Source of the DNA: Morganella morganii
Lineage (GTDB): Bacteria > Pseudomonadota > Gammaproteobacteria > Enterobacterales > Enterobacteriaceae
Direction: 5' to 3'
Length of the DNA: 64,000 bases
Assembly (NCBI RefSeq): GCF_019242955.1
Contig: NZ_CP066129.1
Span: 3,162,001 to 3,226,000, forward strand
In this document: positions 28,133-36,372 of the stretch, one piece after another
Numbering within the stretch: the stretch's first letter is position 1
How the letters are laid out: each line of letters starts with the position of its first letter
Position numbers and translations under genes: made by a program
Notes under the pieces: generated by a model
What the model was told of the DNA's origin: nothing
Databases searched by the model: none
The model's input: only the letters and a program-made list of their open reading frames with translations

Positions 28133-29479
28133 ATGAAAAATACAATCTTTATCAGTATAGCCAGCTACCGGGATTCCGAATTAATCCCGACACTGAAGAA
28201 TATGGTTGAAAATTCCGCCAGTCCGGAGAAATTATTTATCTCTGTATGCTGGCAGGATGAAAAACGTGATTTTTCTGTTTTTACTGATGCAGGTGCGACA
28301 GAAAAAGACTATTCTGAAAGTAATCCGGATGTTATCCGTCTGAATTATCAGGGGGCAACAATCAATGTTCACTTTGTACAATATTATCAGGCTCAGGGCG
28401 CATGCTGGGCCAGACACTGCTGTGAACAATACTATACTGATGAAGACTATTTTCTTCAGATAGATTCTCACTGTCGTTTTATTCCGGACTGGGATAGCAG
28501 ACTGACTGAATACTATCTGTCTTTGAAAAAAGATTTCAGAAAACCAATTATATCCGGCTATCCGCCCGCGTATACCCCGGCGACAGAGGATAAAGAAGAA
28601 GTCCGTCATGAGACCTTTGCCAGAATGGTATTTAATCAGTTTAATGACGGTGACATTCCTTCTTTTAACCCAATCGCATTTCTTGATAATAAACAATATG
28701 CCCGGGGATGTTTTTTAGCCGGTGGTTTTACTTTTGCAGCGGGTCAGTTTGTACTTGATGTTCCCAATGACCCGCAGGTATTTTTCCTGGGGGAAGAAAT
28801 ATCAATGTCCGCAAGAGCATTTACTCACGGCTATGATGTTATCTATCCCAACAAAATATTTTTGTATCATTTTTACAGCCGCTCTGGTTGTGACCGAATC
28901 TGGGGAGACCATACCCAGGAGAAAAAAGAAAAAAAAGTGGTTGAAAAAAGCTGGTTTGAACGGGATCAATTATCAAAAGAACGGGTTCGTCAGGTATTAG
29001 GTATTCAGCATTCTGATGATATCATCCTCGGGAAATACAGTTTAGGTACAGAGCGGACACTGGAAGAATATGAATATTTAACCGGTATAATGTTCAGTGA
29101 ACAACTGATCGTCAAAGAACTGCTGAGTAATACTAAACCGTGTTATTTTGATTATATTCCGGCATCACGGGAAGCATGGATAGCTCAGTTATACAGTGAC
29201 TATTGCCAGACGATTAAAATTAACAAATCTGAATTAAGCGCAAATGACGATAATATTGATTACTGGTCATTAGGTATATTTACTGAAGATAATCAGCTTA
29301 TTGCCATGCAACGACTGACATCCGAAGAGTTAACCAGGCAGGAATCCGGTGATGATCAAAATATCTATCAGTTCGAAATAAAACTGAAAGATAAAACTCA
29401 CCTTGTTCCTAAAAAACTCCGGCTGGCACCTTTCTTTACGGAGTGCGGCTGGGGAGAAACCGTGGAGAAAGTATGGTAA
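28133..29479 (+). CDS. GT60-type polypeptide GlcNAc-transferase-like glycosyltransferase
   Basis: This 448-residue cytoplasmic protein has no signal peptide. It opens FISIASYRDSELIPTLKNM and continues with ARHCCEQYYTDEDYFLQIDSH. A DxH motif (D111-S-H113) lies where GT-A enzymes bind the metal and sugar nucleotide. This pattern matches the GlcNAc-transferase family typified by Dictyostelium Skp1 GlcNAc-transferase, which sugars hydroxyproline in a polypeptide. The donor and acceptor here are not known. It sits inside the T6SS arm 12 bp after the adhesin gene and overlaps the next gene. Candidate acceptors in the window are the Thr/Pro tails of VgrG and of the protein at 44782-45228 (inference). 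Confidence 0.8.
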   Translation: MKNTIFISIASYRDSELIPTLKNMVENSASPEKLFISVCWQDEKRDFSVFTDAGATEKDYSESNPDVIRLNYQGATINVHFVQYYQAQGACWARHCCEQYYTDEDYFLQIDSHCRFIPDWDSRLTEYYLSLKKDFRKPIISGYPPAYTPATEDKEEVRHETFARMVFNQFNDGDIPSFNPIAFLDNKQYARGCFLAGGFTFAAGQFVLDVPNDPQVFFLGEEISMSARAFTHGYDVIYPNKIFLYHFYSRSGCDRIWGDHTQEKKEKKVVEKSWFERDQLSKERVRQVLGIQHSDDIILGKYSLGTERTLEEYEYLTGIMFSEQLIVKELLSNTKPCYFDYIPASREAWIAQLYSDYCQTIKINKSELSANDDNIDYWSLGIFTEDNQLIAMQRLTSEELTRQESGDDQNIYQFEIKLKDKTHLVPKKLRLAPFFTECGWGETVEKVW

Positions 29480-30105
29480 ACAGTCAGGATGTCTTCAATA
29501 AGATAATGTGCATTGATGCACTTATTGATTTGGAGGCAATTATCCCCTCTTTATCAGAATTACAACTGAACTTATCAACATCGGTTCAGCAGTTCCGTGA
29601 TTGTCTGGAACTGGAAGATCCTTATTTTGCACATTCTGAGAACTTCTGCCGGCTGCTCTGTATTTATCTGGATAAAATCATCCTCAAATACACCGACAGC
29701 CAGCAGCTCTCCTGGGCGCCTTATTTACTGGAAAATTATTTCTACGGTTTTGATCGGGAATCTTTTGATGTTGCGGATCAACTGACACTTTTTTCTGATG
29801 TAAAACGCAACGCGGTTTTTTTACCGGCTTATCAGATGGCGTTGCGGCTGTCCGGATTACCGGAATATAAAACCGTACTGAAACCGGTTATTCCGTTATT
29901 TGAAAAACGGCTGCCTGTACTGCCGGCGGCTGAACCAGTGGCACCACCGGTACCTGAAACACCGCCGGCACCGGAATATCCGGCACCGGTAACCTACCGG
30001 ACAGTCAATATGCCGCTTATTTTTGCCGCAGAGATCCTTTGCCTGATATCGATTCTGATTTTTACCGGGCTCTATATTCGTGACACACTGGATACCCTGA
30101 TTTAA
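29473..30105 (+). CDS. Second DotU/TssL-like membrane protein
   Basis: I start this at the ATG at 29473, which has GGAGAAAG before it and overlaps the previous stop; that gives 210 residues. The helical N-terminal part with CRLLCIYLDKIILKYTDSQQLSWAP resembles a diverged DotU domain. A Pro-rich linker (about residues 155-180) leads to a single C-terminal membrane segment (PLIFAAEILCLISILIFTGLY), matching TssL topology. The window already has a canonical tssL. The stop is followed directly by the next ATG, so the two are translated together. The DotU assignment is moderate. Confidence 0.65.
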   Translation: MVNSQDVFNKIMCIDALIDLEAIIPSLSELQLNLSTSVQQFRDCLELEDPYFAHSENFCRLLCIYLDKIILKYTDSQQLSWAPYLLENYFYGFDRESFDVADQLTLFSDVKRNAVFLPAYQMALRLSGLPEYKTVLKPVIPLFEKRLPVLPAAEPVAPPVPETPPAPEYPAPVTYRTVNMPLIFAAEILCLISILIFTGLYIRDTLDTLI

Positions 30106-31746
30106 ATGAAAAATTTTGCCACTGTAAAAAAATGGCTGATTGTTTTATTCAGTCTTCTTGCTCTCACGCAGGCAGGGCTCGCTGTTTATGATAACGCGCA
30201 TCTGTTTATCTGGCTGAGCGGATTGTGTATCGCACTGTTTATCATCGCGGTTCTTTTTGCTGTCCGTCTCAGAGAACATTCAGAGGTGGTGATTCATGAT
30301 GACAACGACGCAGATACCACAACGGCACCGGAAATTGTCTTTATTCTCGGGCCCTATGCCAAAGCCTGGTTCAGCCGGCAGGATGAGGCTGACACGCTCC
30401 GGTTTGATAACCGGATTATCTGGATGCTGATAAACAAGCCTGAGGATATTCACAAACAGGTTGCGGCTATCAGTCAGAAACACCGCCATTATCAGATTAG
30501 TGCTGTCTTCCCGGTATTACCGGATGGTAATGATTCCGATGCCCTTTTGCTGAATAAATTGACGGGCTGGAAAAATTCCTTTTCCCGCAGTCAGTTTGAA
30601 CAGCAAATTCCCTGCACGTTAATCATTTATTCACGCCTGAGCAGCCAGCGGTTTGCCCATGATCCGGATAACGCGATCTGGATCGGACAATTTAATCTTT
30701 ATGATACTCAGCCCAAACCATTCCGTGATCAGATCACCTTACTGCGCAAAGAACTGAATACGGTTTACCGGCGGCCCCATCCGGTTGCCGCACAGCACCG
30801 TAATGCACTGGCACTGTCCACACTGAACTGGCTGGATGAAGCCGGTCTGATGGCAGAAATAGAATCCCTGTTTTCTGAAAGCGTCCTCAGCTTTACCAAC
30901 CTGATGTTTTCTGATTACGGAAACGGCCCGACACGCCATGGTGCCTGGTCCCGCTGGGTTCAGAAAAAATTTGCACTGCTGCCGCTGATATCGTCTTATC
31001 TCACGCTTCCGCCATTACCGGTAAATATCGGGGAACCACCGCCGCAGATCAAAAAACAGATGATTGAAATGACGCCGGTTCCTTATAAAAAGCAACGCTA
31101 TTTATTGCTGCTTATTCCGGTACTGATTGCCGGAGTAATAACAGGAAGCCTGCTCTGGTCACTCGAGTTTAATATTCAGCGTAATGCGATAGTTAATGAC
31201 CTTGTCAGCAAATTTGAGGCCACACCACCCAATGCATTACAACAGCGTGTTGCTATTATTCAGCAGATGAAAAAATTATCCGCTGCTATTTCTCAGCATG
31301 AAAAACCGCATTTTTTTATCATGGAATTAACGTCACCTGCCCTCTTTATCAATAAACTGGATAAATCAATTACAGAGTTTTCCCGTAGCCCGCTCTATGT
31401 GGCCCATGATAAAAATATTGTCTTTGACACCGGTAGTTCACAGTTAAAAAAAGAAAGCACAGAATATCTGATGCCGTTATTAACGTTTATCAAACAAAAT
31501 CCGGATGTGAAAATTTTAATTGAAGGTTATACCGATAATACCGGCAATGACAAAATTAACATTAATTTATCACTGAACCGGGCTGAGCAGGTAAAACACT
31601 GGTTACAGGAATCCTCCGGATTTCCTGATACCCATTTTGTTACCCGCGGCTTAGGTTCCCAGAATCCGGTTGCAGATAATGATTCTCAGGATGGCAGAGA
31701 AAAAAATCGCCGTGTTGAAATCAAAATTTATCAGGAAAATCAGTAA
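30106..31746 (+). CDS. Membrane protein with C-terminal OmpA-like domain, T6SS-associated
   Basis: This 546-residue protein has two membrane segments near residues 9-30 and 33-53 and a cytoplasmic region of about 270 residues. A third membrane segment follows near residue 330 (RYLLLLIPVLIAGVITG). The periplasmic OmpA domain has IVFDTGSSQLKKES, EGYTDNTGN and NRRVEIKIY. The topology recalls a shortened TssM fused to a peptidoglycan-binding domain. With the DotU-like gene before it, it could form an accessory envelope anchor of the T6SS. The partner of the family is not certain. Confidence 0.75.
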   Translation: MKNFATVKKWLIVLFSLLALTQAGLAVYDNAHLFIWLSGLCIALFIIAVLFAVRLREHSEVVIHDDNDADTTTAPEIVFILGPYAKAWFSRQDEADTLRFDNRIIWMLINKPEDIHKQVAAISQKHRHYQISAVFPVLPDGNDSDALLLNKLTGWKNSFSRSQFEQQIPCTLIIYSRLSSQRFAHDPDNAIWIGQFNLYDTQPKPFRDQITLLRKELNTVYRRPHPVAAQHRNALALSTLNWLDEAGLMAEIESLFSESVLSFTNLMFSDYGNGPTRHGAWSRWVQKKFALLPLISSYLTLPPLPVNIGEPPPQIKKQMIEMTPVPYKKQRYLLLLIPVLIAGVITGSLLWSLEFNIQRNAIVNDLVSKFEATPPNALQQRVAIIQQMKKLSAAISQHEKPHFFIMELTSPALFINKLDKSITEFSRSPLYVAHDKNIVFDTGSSQLKKESTEYLMPLLTFIKQNPDVKILIEGYTDNTGNDKININLSLNRAEQVKHWLQESSGFPDTHFVTRGLGSQNPVADNDSQDGREKNRRVEIKIYQENQ

Positions 31747-31771
31747 TTACATATTTTGAGGATTATTATTT

Positions 31772-32257
31772 ATGAGTAAAAATAACGAGTACATGATTCC
31801 TGAAGGCAGTTTTATCACATCAACGCCCGACCTTGACAATACGATTAATATTCTGATTTATCGTGATCCTACGCTGAATGAGTATAATATTATCGTTCAC
31901 CGTGCCTTTTTAGCTGAAGATGAAACTGTTGAAGAATTTTGTGAAAATGAAGTGACTAATTTTACCCGTGATTTACCCGGTTTCCAGGAAGAAGGTAAAA
32001 TGATTACCCATGAGCTGGGCCCGATGAAAATGAAAGTTGTTCAGATTGCCAACAGCTATCTGAAAGAGGGTGAACGTATGCAGCAGGTGCAGTCTATGAT
32101 TAAACTGCCTTATCATAAAGATACCAACCCGAACAATAATCGCCTGATTATTTTTACTCTGAACCGTACCGGTGAGTTTACCGAGTATCAGCGCAAGCAT
32201 TATGTTCGTGTATTAAACAGCTTTACACCAAATTCAACTTTTGGATTATTAGGCTGA
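31772..32257 (+). CDS. DcrB/DUF1795 protein, Eag-type T6SS chaperone candidate
   Basis: This 161-residue soluble protein reads as a DUF1795 domain over its full length (INILIYRDPTLNEYNIIVHR and FTLNRTGEFTEYQRKHYVRVL). Eag proteins of this family escort membrane-spanning, PAAR-linked T6SS effectors. GAGG lies upstream and a strong terminator directly behind, so it closes the rightward arm. No effector with matching transmembrane segments is visible in the window, so its cargo must be elsewhere or of another kind. Confidence 0.8.
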   Translation: MSKNNEYMIPEGSFITSTPDLDNTINILIYRDPTLNEYNIIVHRAFLAEDETVEEFCENEVTNFTRDLPGFQEEGKMITHELGPMKMKVVQIANSYLKEGERMQQVQSMIKLPYHKDTNPNNNRLIIFTLNRTGEFTEYQRKHYVRVLNSFTPNSTFGLLG

Positions 32258-32262
32258 TTTAT

Positions 32263-32297
32263 CTCCCCTATTACAAAAATAGGGGAGTCTTCTTTTT
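32263..32297 (+). terminator. Terminator closing the rightward T6SS arm
   Basis: Ten-base arms CTCCCCTATT and AATAGGGGAG with a five-base loop are followed by TCTTCTTTTT. Confidence 0.93.
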
Positions 32298-32320
32298 CTA
32301 CAGTAACAACTCTGCGATAA

Positions 32321-32974
32321 TTACATTTCATCCAGCGTTCTGGTAAAGGACGTTGTACGATCTGTTATTATATTTTCAATATCACTCTGGTCGACTAACT
32401 GATATCCCACACACGGATAAGCTGCGTACCAATTATCTTCTTTCATTAGCTCATTCCAGTGAAGATCCAGACAACATTTATGTCTGGGTACACCAGCACT
32501 CAGTTCTTCTGCTGATTTAATAAATACATTTCTCAGTGTCTGATAGTAGTGCTGATTAACAATATAACTGTTCGTTAAATATGAAAAGTAAAGACGATAA
32601 AAGCAGCCATGCTCCTGCTTAAGCTGAAAGTAACTTCCCGACAATAATCCTGCATCCCATGATGAAAATATCAGACTGCTGAAAAAATAATTTATCCTGT
32701 CTAATGATTCATCATCATCATTGAAAATCATATCATCTTCCAGAACGAGAACGTTATTCCAGTTATTTCCTTTTGCCATTGTCATAACACCGATATGAGA
32801 AAGTGTGCATCCCAATGCACCATTTTCATTTTCAACAGCTTCAAAGCGGATAATTTTATCCTGTGGTACGCCTATTTTTTTCAGCTGAAATTCAATACTT
32901 TCCCGGCGGTCAGTTCTTTTCGTCAGGTTAATATAGACAACTTTATCAACAAAATTCCAGTTAATTTTAATCAT
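32321..32974 (-). CDS. GT25-type glycosyltransferase
   Basis: This 217-residue protein has the GT25 layout: VVYINLTKRTDRRESIEFQL at the start, then LGCTLSHIGVMTMAKGNNWNNVLVLEDDMIF with the EDD metal-binding motif. No membrane segment or signal is seen. GT25 members include LPS galactosyltransferases and collagen galactosyltransferases, so the acceptor could be a lipid-linked sugar or a protein. It faces the T6SS arm across a shared terminator and stands alone, without other LPS genes. That makes a role in the neighbouring protein-glycosylation candidates possible but unproven. It is AT-rich relative to core genes. Confidence 0.85.
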   Translation of the reverse strand: MIKINWNFVDKVVYINLTKRTDRRESIEFQLKKIGVPQDKIIRFEAVENENGALGCTLSHIGVMTMAKGNNWNNVLVLEDDMIFNDDDESLDRINYFFSSLIFSSWDAGLLSGSYFQLKQEHGCFYRLYFSYLTNSYIVNQHYYQTLRNVFIKSAEELSAGVPRHKCCLDLHWNELMKEDNWYAAYPCVGYQLVDQSDIENIITDRTTSFTRTLDEM

Positions 32975-33112
32975 TCGATTGTCCTGATATTATCTTAAAT
33001 AATCATTATAGCGTCCTTATTTCCGCTTAGATAATATGCTCCGGATAAGGATTTTTCACATTATCCCACAGAGTAAATGTCATTTTCAGAGGATAAATCT
33101 GTTATTTCCGGC

Positions 33113-33141
33113 ATAAAAAACCGCCCGTAAACGGGCGGCTG
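33113..33141 (-). terminator. Terminator of adhP
   Basis: The hairpin arms CCGCCCGT and ACGGGCGG are followed on the minus strand by a run of six T. Confidence 0.92.
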
Positions 33142-33171
33142 AATAAGATTGTAATAAATATATCAGTCTGA

Positions 33172-34188
33172 TTATTTTTTGTTTTTAAAATCAATAACCA
33201 TGCGACCGGTAAATTTACCCTGCTCCATCTCTTCAAAGATAGTATTGATATCTTCGAGCGGGCGCATTGCCACTTTCGGCACAACTTTCCCTTCCGCGCC
33301 GAAACGGAAAGCTTCTTTCAGATCTTCACGGGTGCCCACCAGTGAGCCGACGACTTCAATGCCGTCCAGTACCAGACGCGGAATACTCAAATCCATCGTT
33401 TCGACAGGCAGACCTACCGCCACAACACGGCCGGCAGCGCGGACGCCGGCAACCGCAGAGTTAAATGCGGATTTGGCTACTGCGGTTACCACGGCAGCAT
33501 GTGCACCACCCAGTTCTTTCTGAATGATCTCATCGACATTATCTGTCTTCGGATTCAGGGTCAGATCAGCCCCCATCTCTTTTGCCAGCGCCAGTTGTTT
33601 ATCGTTAACATCAATAGCGATCACCTTGGCATTAAAGACATTTTTGGCGTACTGCAGCGCCAGGTTTCCTAATCCGCCAAGGCCGTAAATCGCCAGCCAC
33701 TGGCCCGGTTTGATTCCGGAAACTTTAATCGCTTTATAGGTGGTGACACCGGCACAGGTAATGCTGCTCGCTGCGGCTGAATCAAGACCATCCGGCACTT
33801 TTACCGCATAATCGGCAGTAACGATACACTCTTCGGCCATACCGCCATCCACGGTATAACCGGCATTTTTCACTTCACGGCAAAATGTTTCTTTGCCGCT
33901 GTTGCAGTATTCACAATGGCCGCAGCCACGGAAGAACCATGCAACGCTGGCACGATCACCAACTTTCAGCGAAGTGACACCTTCAGCTATCTCCGTTACC
34001 ACCCCGATACCTTCATGTCCGAGGATCACACCGGATACATCACCGAAATCAGCGTTTTTCACATGCAGGTCAGTGTGACACACACCGCAGCATTCCATTT
34101 TCAGCAGGGCTTCCCCATATTTCAGCGGGCGTAATGTTTTCTCTTTGATTTCTACGGTCTTATTTTTTGCGACAACAGCTGCTTTCAT
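33172..34188 (-). CDS. adhP: Zinc-dependent alcohol dehydrogenase AdhP
   Basis: This 338-residue cytosolic medium-chain dehydrogenase oxidises ethanol or other primary alcohols with NAD. It has the catalytic zinc site ([10 protein letters not shown] and GHEGIGVV), the structural zinc cluster ([15 protein letters not shown]) and the Rossmann motif [15 protein letters not shown]. It is very similar to E. coli AdhP throughout. The ATG at 34188 with GAGG before it is preferred over the TTG four codons upstream. It stands alone with its own terminator and does not appear related to the flanking systems. Confidence 0.96.
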   Translation of the reverse strand: MKAAVVAKNKTVEIKEKTLRPLKYGEALLKMECCGVCHTDLHVKNADFGDVSGVILGHEGIGVVTEIAEGVTSLKVGDRASVAWFFRGCGHCEYCNSGKETFCREVKNAGYTVDGGMAEECIVTADYAVKVPDGLDSAAASSITCAGVTTYKAIKVSGIKPGQWLAIYGLGGLGNLALQYAKNVFNAKVIAIDVNDKQLALAKEMGADLTLNPKTDNVDEIIQKELGGAHAAVVTAVAKSAFNSAVAGVRAAGRVVAVGLPVETMDLSIPRLVLDGIEVVGSLVGTREDLKEAFRFGAEGKVVPKVAMRPLEDINTIFEEMEQGKFTGRMVIDFKNKK

Positions 34189-34362
34189 AGTTAACCTCAA
34201 TAACGGAATAACAGAAAAGTTATGTTCAGTTCAGTAACATAACGACCATTAGCCCTTTTATTTTAGCGTGAAATACGAAATGATACTGCACATTGAATGC
34301 CAATGATTATAACTACCATTAATAAGAAATATTGTATTCGACGGAATATCCGTCATTATCTG

Positions 34363-35256
34363 TTACTGACGCGATACCGGATACTGAGGTGCAGGCAGCG
34401 GCTCCCGGGGTTCATTTTCTATCGTGCCGAACCGGATATCTCCGTTGTTCCAGTCACTGACTGCCTGCTGCAGTGTCTGTGTGTCATAACCGACAAAATT
34501 CCACCACATCATAATTCTTTCCTGTACCGGTGTTCCGCCCAGTAACAGCAGCCGTGTCCCTTTCATCAGCGTCAGTGTGACGGAAGACAGTCCTTCACCG
34601 GCATATACCAGTTCATTGACGGAATAGTCCTCATCACAGTATGTCAGGCGCCCTTCCAGCACAAAAATGCCGTATTCAAAATCCGGCCGGGTATTCAATG
34701 TGGTTGTCGTTTCCTGCTGAGCCTGCAAATCCATACCGATCAGCGGAGAAAAATGCAGAACCGGCGAACGGCAGCCATCATATTCGCCGGTCAGTAATGT
34801 GAAACTGATCTGGTCGTGATGCCAGACAGGTAACTCCGGATAATGGTCAAAACGCGGTGCAACCATACTGTCCGCAGGCGGTAAGGCAATCCAGAGCTGA
34901 GCGGCATGCAGGCGGGCATTTTTGCCTGCGGAATCCTCAGTATGTGTGATACCGCGCCCGGCAGTCATCAGATTAACCTGGCCGGGACGGATAATCTGTT
35001 CCGATCCGAGGCTGTCCCGGTGCAACACTTCACCCTCCAGCATCCAGGTGAAGGTCTGTAAACCGATATGCGGATGCGGCCCGACTTTCATGCCGTCATC
35101 CCCTCCGAAAACCGCCGGACCGGCATGATCCAGAAAACACCATGCGCCTATCTGACGGCGCTCTTTTACCGGCAGTACCCGGGATACCGGTACGCCACCG
35201 ACATCTTTAATTCTCGCGCTGATGCGCCGGGGTAAGACTGCGTTTTTGTCTGTCAT
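34363..35256 (-). CDS. Pirin family protein
   Basis: This 297-residue two-cupin pirin has the metal-binding HPHIGLQTFTWMLEG region with downstream HTEDS, and a full C-terminal cupin domain (ERIMMWWNFVG). Bacterial pirins include quercetin dioxygenases; the substrate here is unknown. Length is usual for the family. It is a single gene, not clearly linked to its neighbours. Confidence 0.92.
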   Translation of the reverse strand: MTDKNAVLPRRISARIKDVGGVPVSRVLPVKERRQIGAWCFLDHAGPAVFGGDDGMKVGPHPHIGLQTFTWMLEGEVLHRDSLGSEQIIRPGQVNLMTAGRGITHTEDSAGKNARLHAAQLWIALPPADSMVAPRFDHYPELPVWHHDQISFTLLTGEYDGCRSPVLHFSPLIGMDLQAQQETTTTLNTRPDFEYGIFVLEGRLTYCDEDYSVNELVYAGEGLSSVTLTLMKGTRLLLLGGTPVQERIMMWWNFVGYDTQTLQQAVSDWNNGDIRFGTIENEPREPLPAPQYPVSRQ

Positions 35257-35528
35257 GCTGCCTCCTGCCTTATCAGTGAGTGGACACCGTCAGCACCGCG
35301 GACGGCGGTCTTAAGGTATTCAGTATACTGAGAAAGCGCCCCGTGTCACGGTGTCCGGCAACAGGATTAACGCATCCGTCACCATCCGCGGAAAGATATA
35401 AATAATAAGCGACAGACAACGAAACAGGTAAAAATTCTATTTTACCGGACTTAATAAAGCGATGTTTTCAAACGTAACTATTTGCAAACACAGCTATCTG
35501 CAAATTAACGATTTAAAACAGCCGTTAT

Positions 35529-35569
35529 TATAAGATGAATAGCATTTATATTTTACTATTCATCTTATA
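35529..35569. repeat. 14-bp perfect inverted repeat in the pirin upstream gap
   Basis: TATAAGATGAATAG and its exact complement CTATTCATCTTATA are separated by 13 bases. No T run follows on either strand. The rest of the 350-bp gap 35257-35610 holds no gene; a partial direct repeat (TATTTGCAAA and TATCTGCAAA) lies at about 35479-35505. It could be an operator or a weak bidirectional stop. Confidence 0.6.
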
Positions 35570-35610
35570 GCGACCTGCTGAAGCAACGTATCATAACGAA
35601 ACAGCTTTAA

Positions 35611-36175
35611 TTATTTTCCGCAGTAATATTTTGCTGCATTATAACTATCTGTATCAGGGAATACCGTCAGTTTTTCAACTTTACCGATATCTTTATGGCT
35701 GGTATCCAGTTTGCGGGAGTAAATAATACTATCATTCATTATGTACACTCTGGAAAGCCGGTGGCCGGAAAAATTCAGGCAGTCCAGTGACCAGGTTTCA
35801 ACAATCCTGTTAAAAAACATGCCATTCGGTTTTCCTTTATCTGACATTTCCACTTTTTTATCGCCATTCATCTGTATCATAAATGAAAATGTAACATTGA
35901 GTTTACTATCAATCTTAGGATTTTCTCTGGTGAAAAAAAGACTGTATTCCTCTTTTTGATCATGAATACCGGAATCGACCCATTCTGTCTGTGCAACAAT
36001 GATAATATCATCGCCATCCTCCGGTTGTGATGTTACAACCGGACTGACCTGCACCGCGGTATTGACAGCTCCCGGCACTGATTTAAGAAATTTCTCTGCT
36101 GATGAAAAAAAAACTGATCGCTGACAATGATAACAAAACCATACCATTCAGCATTATATTACTTGCTCTTTTCAT
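35611..36175 (-). CDS. Secreted protein of unknown role, frame broken at a T9 tract (surface-adhesin E-like)
   Basis: The open frame of 178 codons begins inside what looks like the signal peptide region. Starting instead at the ATG at 36175 (with AGGGA upstream) gives MKRASNIMLNGMVLLSLSAI, a good signal peptide. That frame then hits a run of nine T (36105-36113) and stops after ISREIS. Removing one T joins it to FFSSAEKFLKSV of the long frame, giving a secreted protein of about 187 residues. The C-terminal part (TWSLDCLNFSGH and AKYYCGK) resembles the surface-adhesin E group, a weak match. It could be a pseudogene, a contingency locus or a sequencing error. Confidence 0.6.
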
Positions 36176-36372
36176 AAGTGTTAACATCCCTGTTTGTTAT
36201 TTATTATTTCATCCGTAAATAAAAGTTTATTATTAACACATCCGGATATGACAAATAAAATAAATTCCGAAAATTAGGATAAACACCCGGAAATATCATA
36301 ATAGTTATAATCTGATCGATAATAAAAACCCCTATGTGGCAATTATTATCTCCGGTTATATCGGTAACAGAT

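Noticed and set aside
35529-35569. Inverted repeat as insertion-sequence end
   Set aside because: No transposase frame nearby and no target duplication; treated as a plain hairpin or operator.
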